The notes beneath the pieces were generated by a model. The model was not told where the DNA came from. It saw only the letters and a list, made by a program, of their open reading frames with translations, and did no database searches. The translations under genes and the position numbers were made by a program. Below are positions 45,576-57,075 of a DNA stretch of 64,000 nucleotides, in pieces. The DNA comes from Scolanthus callimorphus (lineage: Eukaryota > Cnidaria > Anthozoa > Actiniaria > Edwardsiidae): contig CM066924.1 of NCBI GenBank assembly GCA_033964015.1, positions 25,734,624 to 25,798,623 of the forward strand, read 5' to 3'. Position 1 is the stretch's first letter, and each line of letters begins with the position of its first letter.

Positions 45576-45936
45576 CTATCTACGCTTGTTGATACCCAGT
45601 CGTGTTTTCTCGTCGTCTATATAGGGTTTAGTGTAGTCAGGATAAGCCAGCACTGGTGCACTCGTCAGAGCATTGTACGATCCGTGAAATGCTCTCCTCC
45701 TCATTGTTCTTTGACGATAGTACCTTGCTTCTTTTTCGCTTTGGCTGAGATTGCTGCCGTGTAATGGTGTTGCCTGGTACAATTCTTCGGTAGTACGATG
45801 CGAAGCCCAAGAATGACCTCAACTCTTTCAGAGTCCGTGGATCCGGCCATTGTGGCACCGCCTCTGTCTTTGCTAAGAGCAGTTTCAATACTTTTATAGG
45901 AATGATATGCTCAAAGCAGATCACATTGGAGAACAT
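45576..45936 (-). pseudogene. gypsy-type RT fragment, opposite orientation
   Basis: The minus strand has [20 protein letters not shown] then [13 protein letters not shown], the classic end of a Ty3/gypsy reverse transcriptase, and farther on [12 protein letters not shown] (RNase H start). It is opposite to the gag remnant, so the retroelement has been rearranged inside the core. Minisatellite fragments flank it at 45480-45625. Confidence 0.75.
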
Positions 45937-46003
45937 ACGGCCCGTATAAGGAGGGCAGAGGAAAAGGAAGGCAGTGAGGATGACGGAGACCTGGAAGCGG
46001 TAG

Positions 46004-46339
46004 TTGAGCGGAATACTGGGGAGAGCGTCTCAAGCGCAACAGGTGACGCCAGTTGATGTGAGCGCAGTCCAGACCTCTGATTGTAGTACGGACCCGGCTG
46101 TAGGTGAGCTGGTGATGGAAAATGATGGTGATGCTCCAGTGGCGACAGGTGGCTTCTCATACGGCTCCGAGATGAGTAGAGAAGGACAGGAGTATGACAC
46201 AGCTGGTTCTGAGGAAGTCTCTCTGGATGAATACAACGTGATCGATGACAAGGTTGCAGTGCCCCCGACGTTCTACCCGATCAACAAAGCGCCAATCCTC
46301 CAACCCTGGCGGTTAGGGAGATTCAGGCTACATTCATAA
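46004..46339 (+). CDS. Acidic ORF, possibly the tail of a retroelement polyprotein
   Basis: A 111-codon frame rich in E, D, G and S. Composition is protein-like but no family is recognised; it lies beside the RT fragment and is most simply part of the same decayed element. Confidence 0.2.
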   Translation: MSGILGRASQAQQVTPVDVSAVQTSDCSTDPAVGELVMENDGDAPVATGGFSYGSEMSREGQEYDTAGSEEVSLDEYNVIDDKVAVPPTFYPINKAPILQPWRLGRFRLHS

Positions 46340-46789
46340 ATCCACAAGCCTGGACAGTATTTGAGGTCGTCATGGCAACTATTTTAAGTTGCCACGATGC
46401 TAATTTTGACGCGCGCCTTTGTTTTAATCAAATCATTGCGTCAAGCCTCAGAGGAAAGCAAAGCGCGTCCCGAATGTCGAAATTATCATTCTTTATGTGC
46501 GTGAATTAGCGCGGCCAAAATAACAAATCTCCATGCTTGCAGCGTCGAACTCACGCTTACCTAAGGGTTTTTCGAACATGGCGACTGCCCGCCAGGCCTA
46601 TCACTGGACGGCTTTTTTTTGGGGGGGGGGAGCTTGTTTCTCCTCGCCAACATGCACATGTTCTTGTAGCAACGTGTTGTCTTCGTTATGATCGTTGCGC
46701 GAGTTCTCAACTAGAATAATGCAAATGGTATAGAAGTTGTTGGAATAACTCCTTAGAGAATCTATCTCTGTCGCATTTTCTCGTCGTCT

Positions 46790-47370
46790 ATCTACGCTTA
46801 TTGTTGGTCTGTCGCGTTTTCTCGTCGTCTATCTACGCTTGCTGTTGGTCTGTCGCGTTTTCCCAGCGTCATCGTTTTGTAGGATTGTTGTTGCTAAGTC
46901 GCGTTTTCTCAGCGTCTATCTACTACTCTCGTTGCTGCTCAGTCGCGTTTTCTCAGCGTCTATCTACTACTCTCGTTGCTGCTCAGTCGCGTTTTCTCAG
47001 CGTCTATCTACTACTCTCGTTGCTGCTCAGTCGCGTTTTCTCAGCGGCTATCTACTACTCTCGTTGCTGCTCAGTCGCGTTTTCTCAGCGGCTATCTACT
47101 ACTCTCGTTGCTGCTCAGTCGCGTTTTCTCAGCGTCTATCTACTACTCTCGTTGCTGCTCAGTCGCGTTTTCTCAGCGTCTATCTACTACTCTCGTTGCT
47201 GCTCAGTCGCGTTTTCTCAGCGTCTATCTACTACTCTCGTTGCTGCTCAGTCGCGTTTTCTCATCATCTATCTACTACGCTTGTCGTTGCTAACCCGCAT
47301 TTTCTTAGCATCTATTTATTACGCTTGTTGTTGCCCTCTGGATTTCGTGGCGTGGACGAGGTATTAGTTA
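46790..47370. repeat. Subterminal 44-bp minisatellite, right arm
   Basis: Eight nearly identical 44-bp units (46909-47260) of CTCAGCGTCTATCTACTACT plus CTCGTTGCTGCTCAGTCGCG and TTTT, flanked by variant units. Reverse-complement units occur at 41708-42340 and 42900-43500 in the left half. Because 44 is not a multiple of three and the units lack stops, open frames occur in all three phases; these are not genes. Confidence 0.95.
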
Positions 47371-48632
47371 GCGAGTCCTTGGGCTGTAGCTTTTTATCCG
47401 CCAGCCCTATATACACAACAAGGATGAGGCAGTTCAACGATCAGAGATACGCTAGCGTCAATCAATTAAATAATCACAAATCGTTACTCCTTTAACTTAT
47501 AGATGCATGATCAATTTCGACATATTTAATTTGTTTTATACCCTTAAGGCTCAACATGCATAGACCTGCTAGGGTCCTCGCATTATGCTGGTTTAAACCT
47601 CCACTAAATTTCGAAATTCTGATTTCCTCGCATAACCCGCATAAGACCTTGTTTTCCTCGCCAAATGATAGAACGACATGGCTTTCATACTCTCAGTCAT
47701 TTGAAAAAATATAGTTTTCAATCTCGCTTGTCCATAATCATTAACAAACTCGTTCTTCGGTGGTGACGTAAGATTTTGGGGAATTGGTGTTAATTTAATA
47801 ATGAGTACATTTTGTTGATATGTAAATTCCCCTCGGAATGTACTCGGGATGTCTTCTGGAACGTCTCGTGGGCTGGTCGGAACGTCGTCGGCTTACGTTG
47901 AAAATTTATTACCAAAAGTACCTCGCTGCCTAAATATTTTTAAAAGTTGACAGGAATACCAAGCAAAAAGCTGTGTTTAGAAGCAACCTTATCATGTAAA
48001 CCAAGTAAAATTACAAGGCCTTGCTTATAAGTTTTCTCGTACCATCATGTATCGTTTTTCTATCAATTCAGCGTTTGAATCAGGGGCCGCGGAGGGGGAG
48101 GGGCTGGTAGGGCTATAGCCTTATCACTTTTCCAAGAAATCATCATACATTTCTTGTATTCAGCCCTACCACTTTCGTGGTACTTCTTCCTTATAAGCCC
48201 CACCACTTGAACGCACGCACCGTGGCCCTTGGCATGAATTTACTATTTCTAGACCAAGGGCATACGTCAAATTCAAGCCGCGTCGATTAAATTCTTTTCA
48301 AAGATATTGGCTCATTACACTTTGCAACAAAACGTTATCTATTGTTATAAATGTATTAAATGCGGCTGTAAATCGACTTTTGTCCTAGGCCTAATTATCT
48401 GTATAGGCCACAGCCCCCCGGGTCTCCAAAGGTTCTCCAAAACCTGACCCTATCAGATACCAAAAATCCTCGTTTTTTATACCCTACCGTAGACCTACGG
48501 TCAAAATTGTATTCCCTACCGCAGACCTGAGGTTAGTCACCAGGGTGGTCTAATTGGTCGCAATGAAAGCGGTATTTTGATAATAATGTAAAGGTTTCAA
48601 AAAAGCCACCTTTCACTAATTGCGGTACAACC

Positions 48633-48633
<1 letters not shown>

Positions 48634-48668
<35 letters not shown>
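48634..48668. repeat. Run of 35 C
   Basis: An uninterrupted C tract in the right arm. Its true length is uncertain in any sequencing technology. Confidence 0.9.
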
Positions 48669-48669
<1 letters not shown>

Positions 48670-49514
48670 TTAGTTCTCTGCAACACCACAAGATTCCAAA
48701 GAAACAAACAGTGGTTTATTGAGTCTGCAAATGTAGTGACTAAAGACGTGTAGCAAACGTCGCTGAGAATTATCGCCCTGTCTTCCTTGGGCTTTTCGTG
48801 TTGAGAGATGATTGAGATGATTGGCTGTACGAGTCTATGTTTAAACCAATACTGCTGGGGTTGAGGAGACTCTACCCATCATTTGTTCCTACGATAATAA
48901 AACAGAGTTGTTCTTAAAGGCAGGCATACCTAAGGACAGTTCTCTTCAGATGAGCATTGTAAATTAGAGATGCCTCTGCTCTGCAGGCCTCACAGGCTAC
49001 TTGTAAAAGTTTGAAAAATATCCCAATTGTTTTAAAAATGTCTTAAATATTTATAGAAACAAAATAAAGAATAGTCACTTTATGATCTGCTGTGTATATT
49101 GTGATTACATTATCGGTTTCAAGGGGACAATTTGGGTCTGAACTTCAAGCCACTGGTCGATCGTTACAATGCACGCTCGCTCCCATTCTACTCACACTAA
49201 AACACACCGGATCATAAAGTATAGGTATTCCGTGTATTTGTGTCTATAAATATTAAAGACATTTTTCAAACAATTCGGTTATTTTTCAAACATTTCCCAT
49301 AGCCTGTCAGGCCTATGACTTAACAAGAGTGGCTGTGAATTTATTCAATCTGGACCATATGTTCAAATGAGAAGAAAAGGATTGGTTCTGCGTCTAAAGT
49401 AAGCTGTACCTTATAATCTACATACGAAAATTAAAGCTTTTATTAATTTCTGAAGCGAAAATTTCAGCTCTCGCGCTATCCATACGATAAACAGGCCTAG
49501 AAGGTCGTTAAATT

Positions 49515-49668
49515 TCATTTCATTTCGCTCCTTTTTTCTCGACCGTTTTGGCCATTCGAGACCAAACAAAGCGGTTTTGATGGGCACAGCAAACCAAGAA
49601 CTGCAGCGATTTGTCTTTTGCTTTCATCTGAAATGAGATCCGCACCGTCGAAAGTAACAGCGTCTATT
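49515..49668 (-). CDS. Possible residual exon in right arm of giant element
   Basis: An open stretch reads IDAVTFDGADLISDESKRQI and continues AAVLGLLCPSKPL with an AG at its 5' side. The equivalent left-arm stretch (36775-36900) is disrupted by indels. About 170 bases outward in both arms is AAGATGGCGAACAAC, a start-like context. This may be what is left of a gene of the element; the exon phase does not join simply to that ATG. Confidence 0.25.
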
Positions 49669-50131
49669 TCTATTGAAAATTCTGTTTACTTTCATTAAGA
49701 ACCGAAAAATAAAAACAGCCAAAACATCCTATAAGTATGGAACTAAAATCAGAGAACATGTCGAATTCGTGAGAACCAAAATAAAATAGATTAAGTCAAT
49801 ACCTTTACATCTTATCTTCTTCCGTGTTGTTCGCCATCTTGGATGCTACAGCCTCGTTTCGGTACTGCCAGCCTCGATTCCACGATAAACCATCATAAAA
49901 CCATTGCGGATAAGTCATATCAGAGAATTGGTTATTTAGCAAACATCCACATTCGTTAATTTGGTTATATGCCAAAAACTATTTTACGCCGTATTGCTTA
50001 TATGTCTAAAATCATTTTTATTATATAAGGCATCTGCGGCATATAAGGGAAATGTAGCCCCTATGTATACATATAATGGAAGTACTTACCGTATTTATGG
50101 TAAATAATATTTTTACATTTGGCACCCCATA

Positions 50132-52340
50132 GAAGTAAGACACTATTTCTTGTGAAAATTTGAAATATCTAAGTTCAAATTTGTATAAGTTATAGCTCTG
50201 TGAATATTTTTTTATATGGAGTTTCGTTATGAGATCTGATCAGGTCTGCTAGGACTCTCACTCATTGTCTGTTATGAAAATGTTCAGACAGCTATAACTT
50301 TATCAAATCTTAACTAAATCATATCAGATTTACACGAGAAATAATGCTTTACATGCACGACAGTTTATCCTAATTTTTTTTAATGTTTGCGCTTTTTCGA
50401 AATTCAGCATTTTCCGGCTTTTTGGCCAAAAAGTCAAATCTCTTAATTTTATAAGTATCAAAACTAATCTTACATAATTGAAAAGAGCGTCAAAAGCTTG
50501 ACAAAATATGTAAAAAGAGTCTTGATCAGATGGTTATCGACCGAATTACAGTGATTTGAAATATTTGGGGAACTCGACTGAAATTGAGCCACAAGTGTCA
50601 GGCATTCCTGTCTAAATGAAATGTTTATTATTTTTTCCGAATTCATGATCAATTGGAACATGGTTCTAAAAAAATCCAATAACCAAATATTCTTTTGTGC
50701 CACGTTTAAATGGTTGCATTCTGGTGTAAATCGGATCAATACTGCCGAGATACAAGTTGAAAAACATTACAGAAACGCATAGACTTCAAGACATTTTGAT
50801 AGGAACGCCTGACACTTCAGGCTGAATTTTAGTCGAGTTCCCCAAATATTGAAACCACTGTAATTCGGTCAATAATGATTAGATAAAGTCTATACTTATG
50901 TATGTTGTCAAACCTTTCATGCTCTTTCTTATGATATAAGTTTCGCTTTTATACTTATAAAATTGAGGGACTTGATTTTGCGACCCAAAAAGCCGAAAAA
51001 TGCTGAATTTAAAAATGAATAAAATGAAAAATAGTTCATGTCAAACTGTTGTGGAAGTAAGACACTATTTCTTGTGAAAATTTGAAATAACGAAGTTCAA
51101 ATTTGTATAAGTTATAGCTCTGTGAATATTTTTTATATGGAGTTTCGTTAATGAGATCTGATCAGGTCTGCTAGGACTCTCAATCATTGTCTGTTATGAA
51201 AATGTTCAGACAGCTATAACCTTATCAAATCTTAACTAAATCATATCAGATTTACACGAGAAATAATGCTTTACATGCACGACAGTTTATCCTAATTTTT
51301 TTTTAATGTTTGCGCTTTTTCGAAAATTCAGCATTTTCCGGCTTTTTTGGCCAAAAAGTCAAATCTCTTAATTTTATAAGTATCAAAACTAATCTTACAT
51401 AATTGAAAAGAGCGTCAAAAGCTTGACAAAATATGTAAAAAGAGTCTTGATCAGATGGTTATCGACCGAATTACAGTGATTTGAAATATTTGGGGAACTC
51501 GACTGAAATTGAGCCACAAGTGTCAGGCATTCCTGTCTAAATGAAATGTTTATTATTTTTTCCGAATTCATGATCAATTGGAACATGGTTCTAAAAAAAT
51601 CCAATAACCAAATATTCTTTTGTGCCACGTTTAAATGGTTGCATTCTGGTGTAAATCGGATCAATACTGCCGAGATACAAGTTGAAAAACATTACAGAAA
51701 CGCATAGACTTCAAGACATTTTGATAGGAACGCCTGACACTTCAGGCTGAATTTTAGTCGAGTTCCCCAAATATTGAAACCACTGTAATTCGGTCAATAA
51801 TGATTTGATAAAGTCTATACTTATGTATGTTGTCAAACTTTTCATGCTCTTTCTTATGATATAAGTTTCGCTTTTATACTTATAAAATTGAGGGACTTGA
51901 TTTTGCGGCCCAAAAAGCCGAAAAATGCTGAATTTAAAAAATGAATAAAATGAAAAATAGTTCATGTCAAACTGTTGTGGAAGTAAGACACTATTTCTTG
52001 TGAAAATTTGAAATAACTAAGTTCAAATTTGTATAAGTTATAGCTCTGTGAATATGTTTTATATGGAGTTTCGTTAATGAGATCTGATCAGGTCTGCTAG
52101 GACTCTCACTCATTGTCTGTTATGAAAATGTTCAGATAGCTATAACTTCATCAAATCTTAACTAAATCATATCAGATTTACACAAGAAATAATGCTTTAC
52201 ATGCACGACAGTTTGACATAATTTTTTTTAATGTTTGCGCTTTTTCGAAAATTCAGCATTTTCCGGCTTTTTGGCCAACAAATCATCAAAAGAGCATCAA
52301 AAGTTTGACAAAATATCTAAATATAGGATTGATCAGATGG
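50132..52340. repeat. Satellite array, about 930-bp period, right part
   Basis: Continuation of the array at 33810-36337, with units at 50798 and 51723 (period 925). The first bases GAAGTAAGACAC complete the unit cut at 36337. Frames of 84-89 codons repeat in each unit and are by-products of the repeat. Confidence 0.95.
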
Positions 52341-52381
52341 TTGCGCGACCATTTTGCGCAGGTGTTGAGCAGCGTCCTTGT

Positions 52382-52591
52382 CATTCTCGAACCCACTCGT
52401 CACCTCGCGGGGAAGGCACTGGTGACAGCCACAGACGCATGCGTGAGATTTGATACAGAGCCGCTGAGAGAAAGACCTCTCAGCGCATGCTCCAACGCTC
52501 AAAATCAGCCAATCAGCGAAGGCCCTCAAATGGATGTCCCCAGAGCCTCCCCTGCGAGCAGACCAGCCGGGGAGCTCTGGGTACGAGAATG
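52382..52591. mobile_element. Mutator-like MITE, second copy, inverted
   Basis: CATTCTCGAACCCACTCGTC at the left and GAGCTCTGGGTACGAGAATG at the right. Flanks CGTCCTTGT and CGTCCCTGT are a 9-bp target duplication with one difference. Interior blocks (AGCGCATGCTCCAACG) are the reverse complement of the 30998-31219 copy. Confidence 0.88.
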
Positions 52592-52794
52592 CGTCCCTGT
52601 AATTCAGATCCTTTTGACTGTATGTACAGAGATTCAAAATGTATTTATTTATTCAAAAAATGTTCATTTACTAGTCTTTGGGACTTATGCAACAAGAGTA
52701 TGATAAACAAACTGTTATCTCTCATTTTCATATCTTCTATTTCTTCTCTCGCCTATCTCCCTTCAGGTTTCGCTGTATCTTACTCCTGCAACCA

Positions 52795-52875
52795 CAGAAT
52801 CACCCAGCTGGGAATTGCACCCAGTCCTCGCTGCACTGGCAGTGCTGCGCATGCTCTGGTACACCACTGGATGTT
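52795..52875 (-). mobile_element. tRNA-derived SINE head, second copy
   Basis: On the minus strand AGTGGTGTACCAGAG and GGACTGGGTGCAATTCCCAG are the A- and B-box-like segments seen at 32062-32150. The surrounding 52600-53560 shows no gene. Confidence 0.55.
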
Positions 52876-55662
52876 TACTCTACTGCGGTATTGTCTTTCT
52901 GCGCAAATAGACCTCCTAAAACGTTTCTGTTTTAGCGTATTTTATCTGTTATTTTAGTTTTTAACAGCTACAATGTATGTACAGACCGTGTCAAAATATG
53001 GAAGGGAAGGCAGAAATGAGAAATAACTGCAGCCGAATACAATGTTCAAAGGAAAAAATAAATCACCAAATGTTATTACCGCTTTGCCTTGCAGAACACT
53101 TTAAACTGCATCTCATGTTCTGTCTCCAATTTGACGTCCTAAAACGTTATGTTTCTAACTACTCTCACACTTTTTTTAATGTGTGGATTTAGAGTTGTTT
53201 TTCATTTTTTCTCGAGCAAGGGGATCTGGTTCTTACCTTACCGAAGCAACAGCCAAAGAGTTATTTGGGGGCTCGATGTCACTCACTCCTTCATTAGCAA
53301 GATATTAGATAATTTATGCTGAAGTCATCCCTCTGGACGCCGGCTAACCGCTATTATCGCATCCTCGAGATGCGGGATCAAGCGAGTCATCTGCGGGAAT
53401 AAAACTCAAAATCATTTCTCTCTTACCCTTGAACCTTCGCCAAAGTATATATACTACAGATTGCTGCAAAACTTATGTGGGAGCATAGATTTGATTTAAA
53501 AAGTTTGAAAAAACTTCAATTAACGTTTCGGCTATTCAGCTAAAATGAACAAAACGTTCTAAAAGTTTACACTACTTGTATCCCCGATAAAGCATGGCTA
53601 GGGGTCTGATACAGAATACTAATTACAACAATTATTATTCTGTATCAGGCACCTTCCAGTGCAAACCCTCAGTCTTTGAACAGCTGGAGATATTTTTTGC
53701 AAATATCTCCGGTACTATCCTAAGGCTGAAAGGGACCACTCTAGCGAAGTCCAAATATAGTATTCTCTCTAGGGCAGTACATGAAAAAGGCTTCACCTGA
53801 GAGACTATATGTTGTTTTAGTCCGGCTAGATCCATGTGGGCCAGGGCTCATACCTTCTGCGCATGCTTGCTACAAAATGTCATGTCCCACATGGAGCTAG
53901 GTGGACTAAAACAACATATAGTCTCCCATTGAAGCCTTTTTGAGGGACTTCACTAGAGTGGTCCCCTTCAGGGTTTGGACTTGTTTGACAACTTATGAGT
54001 AAAATATTACGTTTATATCAATTGATGAATAAAATATTATGTTTATATAAACGTAATCTTTTATTTCTCAATGCTTTATCAAAACGATATAAACATAATC
54101 TTAAAATTATCAATGCTTTATCATGACTGATTTGATAAGTCATTTATAAAATTTGTGTCCATGTTCTATTGTCATCTAAAGATTGTCGCCTTCAGCTCGA
54201 ATCTTAATATGCCAATAGAACACGGCTACTCATTTTGTAAATAGTACATTGTGAGAATGCGCAGCTCTTAACCAATCAGAGTGTGCGTACTATCTTAGCT
54301 ATTTTATAAAAGATGATATCCTCCAAATTTCCGATGATGATGATGATTATCAAGCATTTTATCTTTGGCTATAAGGACAACCTGAGTAGAACATTCAGTA
54401 AGTGGCCTGAAAAGTCTTATAAAATTAAAAGGTATTACAATATTGTAGACACATCTTCAAAAGTCTCCACTTATTTCTCTAGTCCATTCACTTGTAGCTA
54501 TTGGCTACAAATTCCACTGTTTGTTCCCGAAAACTCTCCATCTTGTGCTGTAGTTATGCACAATTCCCCCACCTCCCCTCCCCTGAGAAAATGAGACATC
54601 CAGCCTCTCTCTGCCGAGTCGTTGTTATGAGAAGATCAAGTCGCTAAAGAAAAAACACACAAAGCAGGTGTTCCCACTGTCCCTCGTCCAAAAAAAAAAC
54701 ATTTTCGGATGCACAAAAAACGCCAATCGTTTTGTAGCAAGCATGCGCAGAAGGCATGATTCCTGTCCCACATGGAACTAGCCGGACTAAAACAACATAT
54801 AGTGTCTCAGGTGAAGCTCTTTCTTAAGTACTGCTCTACGAGAGAAGACCATACCTGGACTTCACTAGAGTGGTCCCCTTCAGCCTTTGGACAGTAGGGG
54901 ATCTGTGTTGTTTGAAACAAATACTCATTAATTATTCATGACCTAATCAGCCAACCAGAGCTCTCATTTTGTACCACGTGCAGACCTTGAAATCCCCGGA
55001 AGATACTGCAAGTGGGACTTTGAAAAACTTTTCAAGGACCTTTGAATATTCATAATTTCAAGGTCCTCACCCTCGAAAAGTTTCTACTAGGCATTCTTTG
55101 TGCCGTGCAAAGGCAGACCGTAGGAAACGCTCCATGAGAAGACAAAAGTCTCCTCTCTCGGAAAAGTAAATACAAATAATTTTTGTTCGAGACTATATGC
55201 TTGTGCGCCGCCAACCTCCATGTGGGACAACCCGTACGAAACGAGAAGCGCTTGAAAGCGCTTTTAAACCGCTGCGAAAGCGCTTCGCAGCCAAAAAGCA
55301 GCTCAAATGAAGCGCTTTGAAAGTGTTTTTACGTCGGAAGCCATTACGCAGCCCGCTGTAAATCCGCTGTGAAGCGGTAGAAGATGCTGTGGCAGTGGTT
55401 TCGCAGTGGTTTGCAGCGGTTTAGCAGCCGAGCTTAGGGCTTCTCATCGCTGCAAAACCACTTCAGGCCACTTCAACAAAGGAAAGGAAAAAAAAACTTA
55501 CACACGCTGTGTACTAATATAGCAATGGTGCTAGTTTCTGAAACTATTCCGTTTGAAATAGTTTTGAAAACACTAACAGCGATGGATCTGGATCCAAAAT
55601 GGATGCAATGTCCCAATAAAATCGAATACAAATAGAGAGAAAGGACAAAACAGACAAGATTT

Positions 55663-55708
55663 GTGCCGACGTTTCGGACTCTTTACTTTCAGTCCTTCAT
55701 CAGGGCGC
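55663..55708 (-). ncRNA. Hammerhead ribozyme motif 3
   Basis: Minus strand: stem I strand GCGCC, core CTGATGA, stem II AGGACT-GAAAGTAAAG-AGTCC, core GAAA, C, cleavage triplet GTC, then GGCAC pairing back to stem I (four of five). All conserved core bases are present. The ACGU between GAAA and cleavage is self-complementary, the pattern of dimeric hammerheads in Penelope-like elements. This is the best core match of the three. Confidence 0.65.
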
Positions 55709-56152
55709 CCTCGCCATCGAAATGTTTTTCTACTACTCAGTCTTTGCACCATACAATGGCAGACTGTAGAAACCGTTACGTGAGAACACCGGTCTCCTCT
55801 CTAGGAGAAATATAATACAAAGGACCTTGTTCCAGACTATATGCATGTGCGCCGCCAACTTCCGTGTGCGACAGGCTTTATGGAAACAATCTTGACCTTT
55901 TCACTTCTGCGCATGACTAGTGACGCAATCCAAGTTTCACAAGTAAAAAAATAAGATTATATTGATAAATCCTGTTGTTTGGGTAGGGTACAGAGGGGTT
56001 GGTGATTGAATATTATGTCACAGGCTATTATCTGAGTATTTCAAATGACTAAAAAATTTGAATGGAGATGTTTCAACATTGATTGTTTTCCCTCTGTGTT
56101 GGCTAATTAGGTCATGAATAATTATTGAGTATTTGAAGTAATTCAAAAGCCT

Positions 56153-56230
56153 CCTATTCGGACTTGACGGGATTTCAAAGCCCACGCAATTAGTTGCGCG
56201 GACTTTGAAATCCCGTCAAGTCCTCATAGT
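56153..56230. repeat. Hairpin palindrome, arms about 30 bp
   Basis: GACTTGACGGGATTTCAAAG pairs with its complement on the right, around a centre ACGCAATTAGTTGCGCG. It lies just inside the right end of the compound fold-back. Confidence 0.85.
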
Positions 56231-57075
56231 CGGCTTTTAAATATTACATCCAACTGTTCAAAGACTGGGCTGCACTGGAAGGTGTCCTATAAAGAATACT
56301 AATTGGTCTAATTAGTATTCTGTATCAGACACCTAGCCATGTGGTATCGGGGGTTATAAGTAGTGTCACCTGATCCGAATCCAGTGCAGAGATTGGATGA
56401 GCATCCTATGAATGACCGAGGGCTGGAAAATGTTGAACAAAGCCGGAGGTCACAGTTTTTCCCTATTCAGAATAAACCTAAAGCCAGTAAATAACTTATT
56501 CATTTTTTTTCAACCCTAGAATTTCATTTTTTTAATGAAAACAAGCATGTGGAAATGGTTACTGTGGCTTAGGTCAGACGCACTCTAAGGACCAATTAGA
56601 ATGCAGATTCATTACCGTGCCCTCTAGGAAAACAACAAATGGAAAATAATATGTCACTCAGGTCCTAGATGTAGCTTCATATGAGATCTAAGAGTTTCAA
56701 GTTTCAAGTTTATTTACGTTTTCAGATATACATTATAGTGCACACCACCTGCAATAGCGAAAGCATGTGGCATAAGGTCATACAAAAAGAGAGAGAGAGA
56801 CAATTAAGGCGTTAAAAAAGGTGTGGCATATTTAAGCATTAGAGCACAACGTTCCATGACTTTATCAGCACAATAGAGCACATGTGATTTCTGGAGAGAC
56901 TTGAAAACGTTTTAAAATCACGAGCCGTAGCTATAGTATAATTCCTAGTAAAATACTTGTGTCCATATAATACAAAGTTTTTCAGTATGTGTGTGAGTAT
57001 AAATAGATGATGCAGAGCATTGTCAGATTCATTTCATTTTACAGTGTATATATCTTATGGGTTTAGCATTGTTTC

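Larger units (their letters stand above)
36338..50131. mobile_element. Giant 13.8-kb inverted-repeat element, 6-bp target duplication
   Basis: Termini TATGGGGTGCCAAATGTAAA (36338) and its exact complement (to 50131) match over 26 bases. GAAGTA at 36332-36337 and 50132-50137 is a perfect 6-bp duplication of the satellite target. Behind the termini, about 4-5 kb inverted arms (36338 to about 41200; about 46380 to 50131) align with many indels. Between them are 44-50-bp minisatellites and a core with gypsy fragments. No transposase, integrase, DNA polymerase B or capsid gene is visible. A 6-bp duplication is shared by Polinton, IS3EU and Dada-type elements, but none of their proteins is seen. 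Confidence 0.88.
53569..56366. mobile_element. Compound fold-back element, 2.8 kb
   Basis: Ends ACACTACTTGTATCCCCGAT ... CTGATACAGAATACTAAT at the left and the reverse complement of a close variant at the right. Inside are three related blocks with GACTAAAACAACATATAGTCTC next to CCACATGG (about 53800, 53900, 54780), an ATAAACGTAAT-type palindrome near 54030, and a cluster of GCGCTTTGAAAGCGC-like motifs (55246-55440). No gene recognised. Confidence 0.6.

Noticed and set aside
46801..47495. Overlapping 105-218-codon open frames with SRVFSASIYYSRCC-like repeats
   Set aside because: They run through the 44-bp minisatellite in all three frames; a stop-free unit with length not divisible by three produces this.
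36338..50131. Polinton/Maverick virus-like transposon
   Set aside because: The 6-bp duplication and size fit, but no polymerase B, integrase, protease, ATPase or capsid sequence is visible, and the ends do not obviously match.
52487..52957. 156-codon plus frame
   Set aside because: Begins inside the Mutator-like MITE and crosses the SINE; chance read-through.
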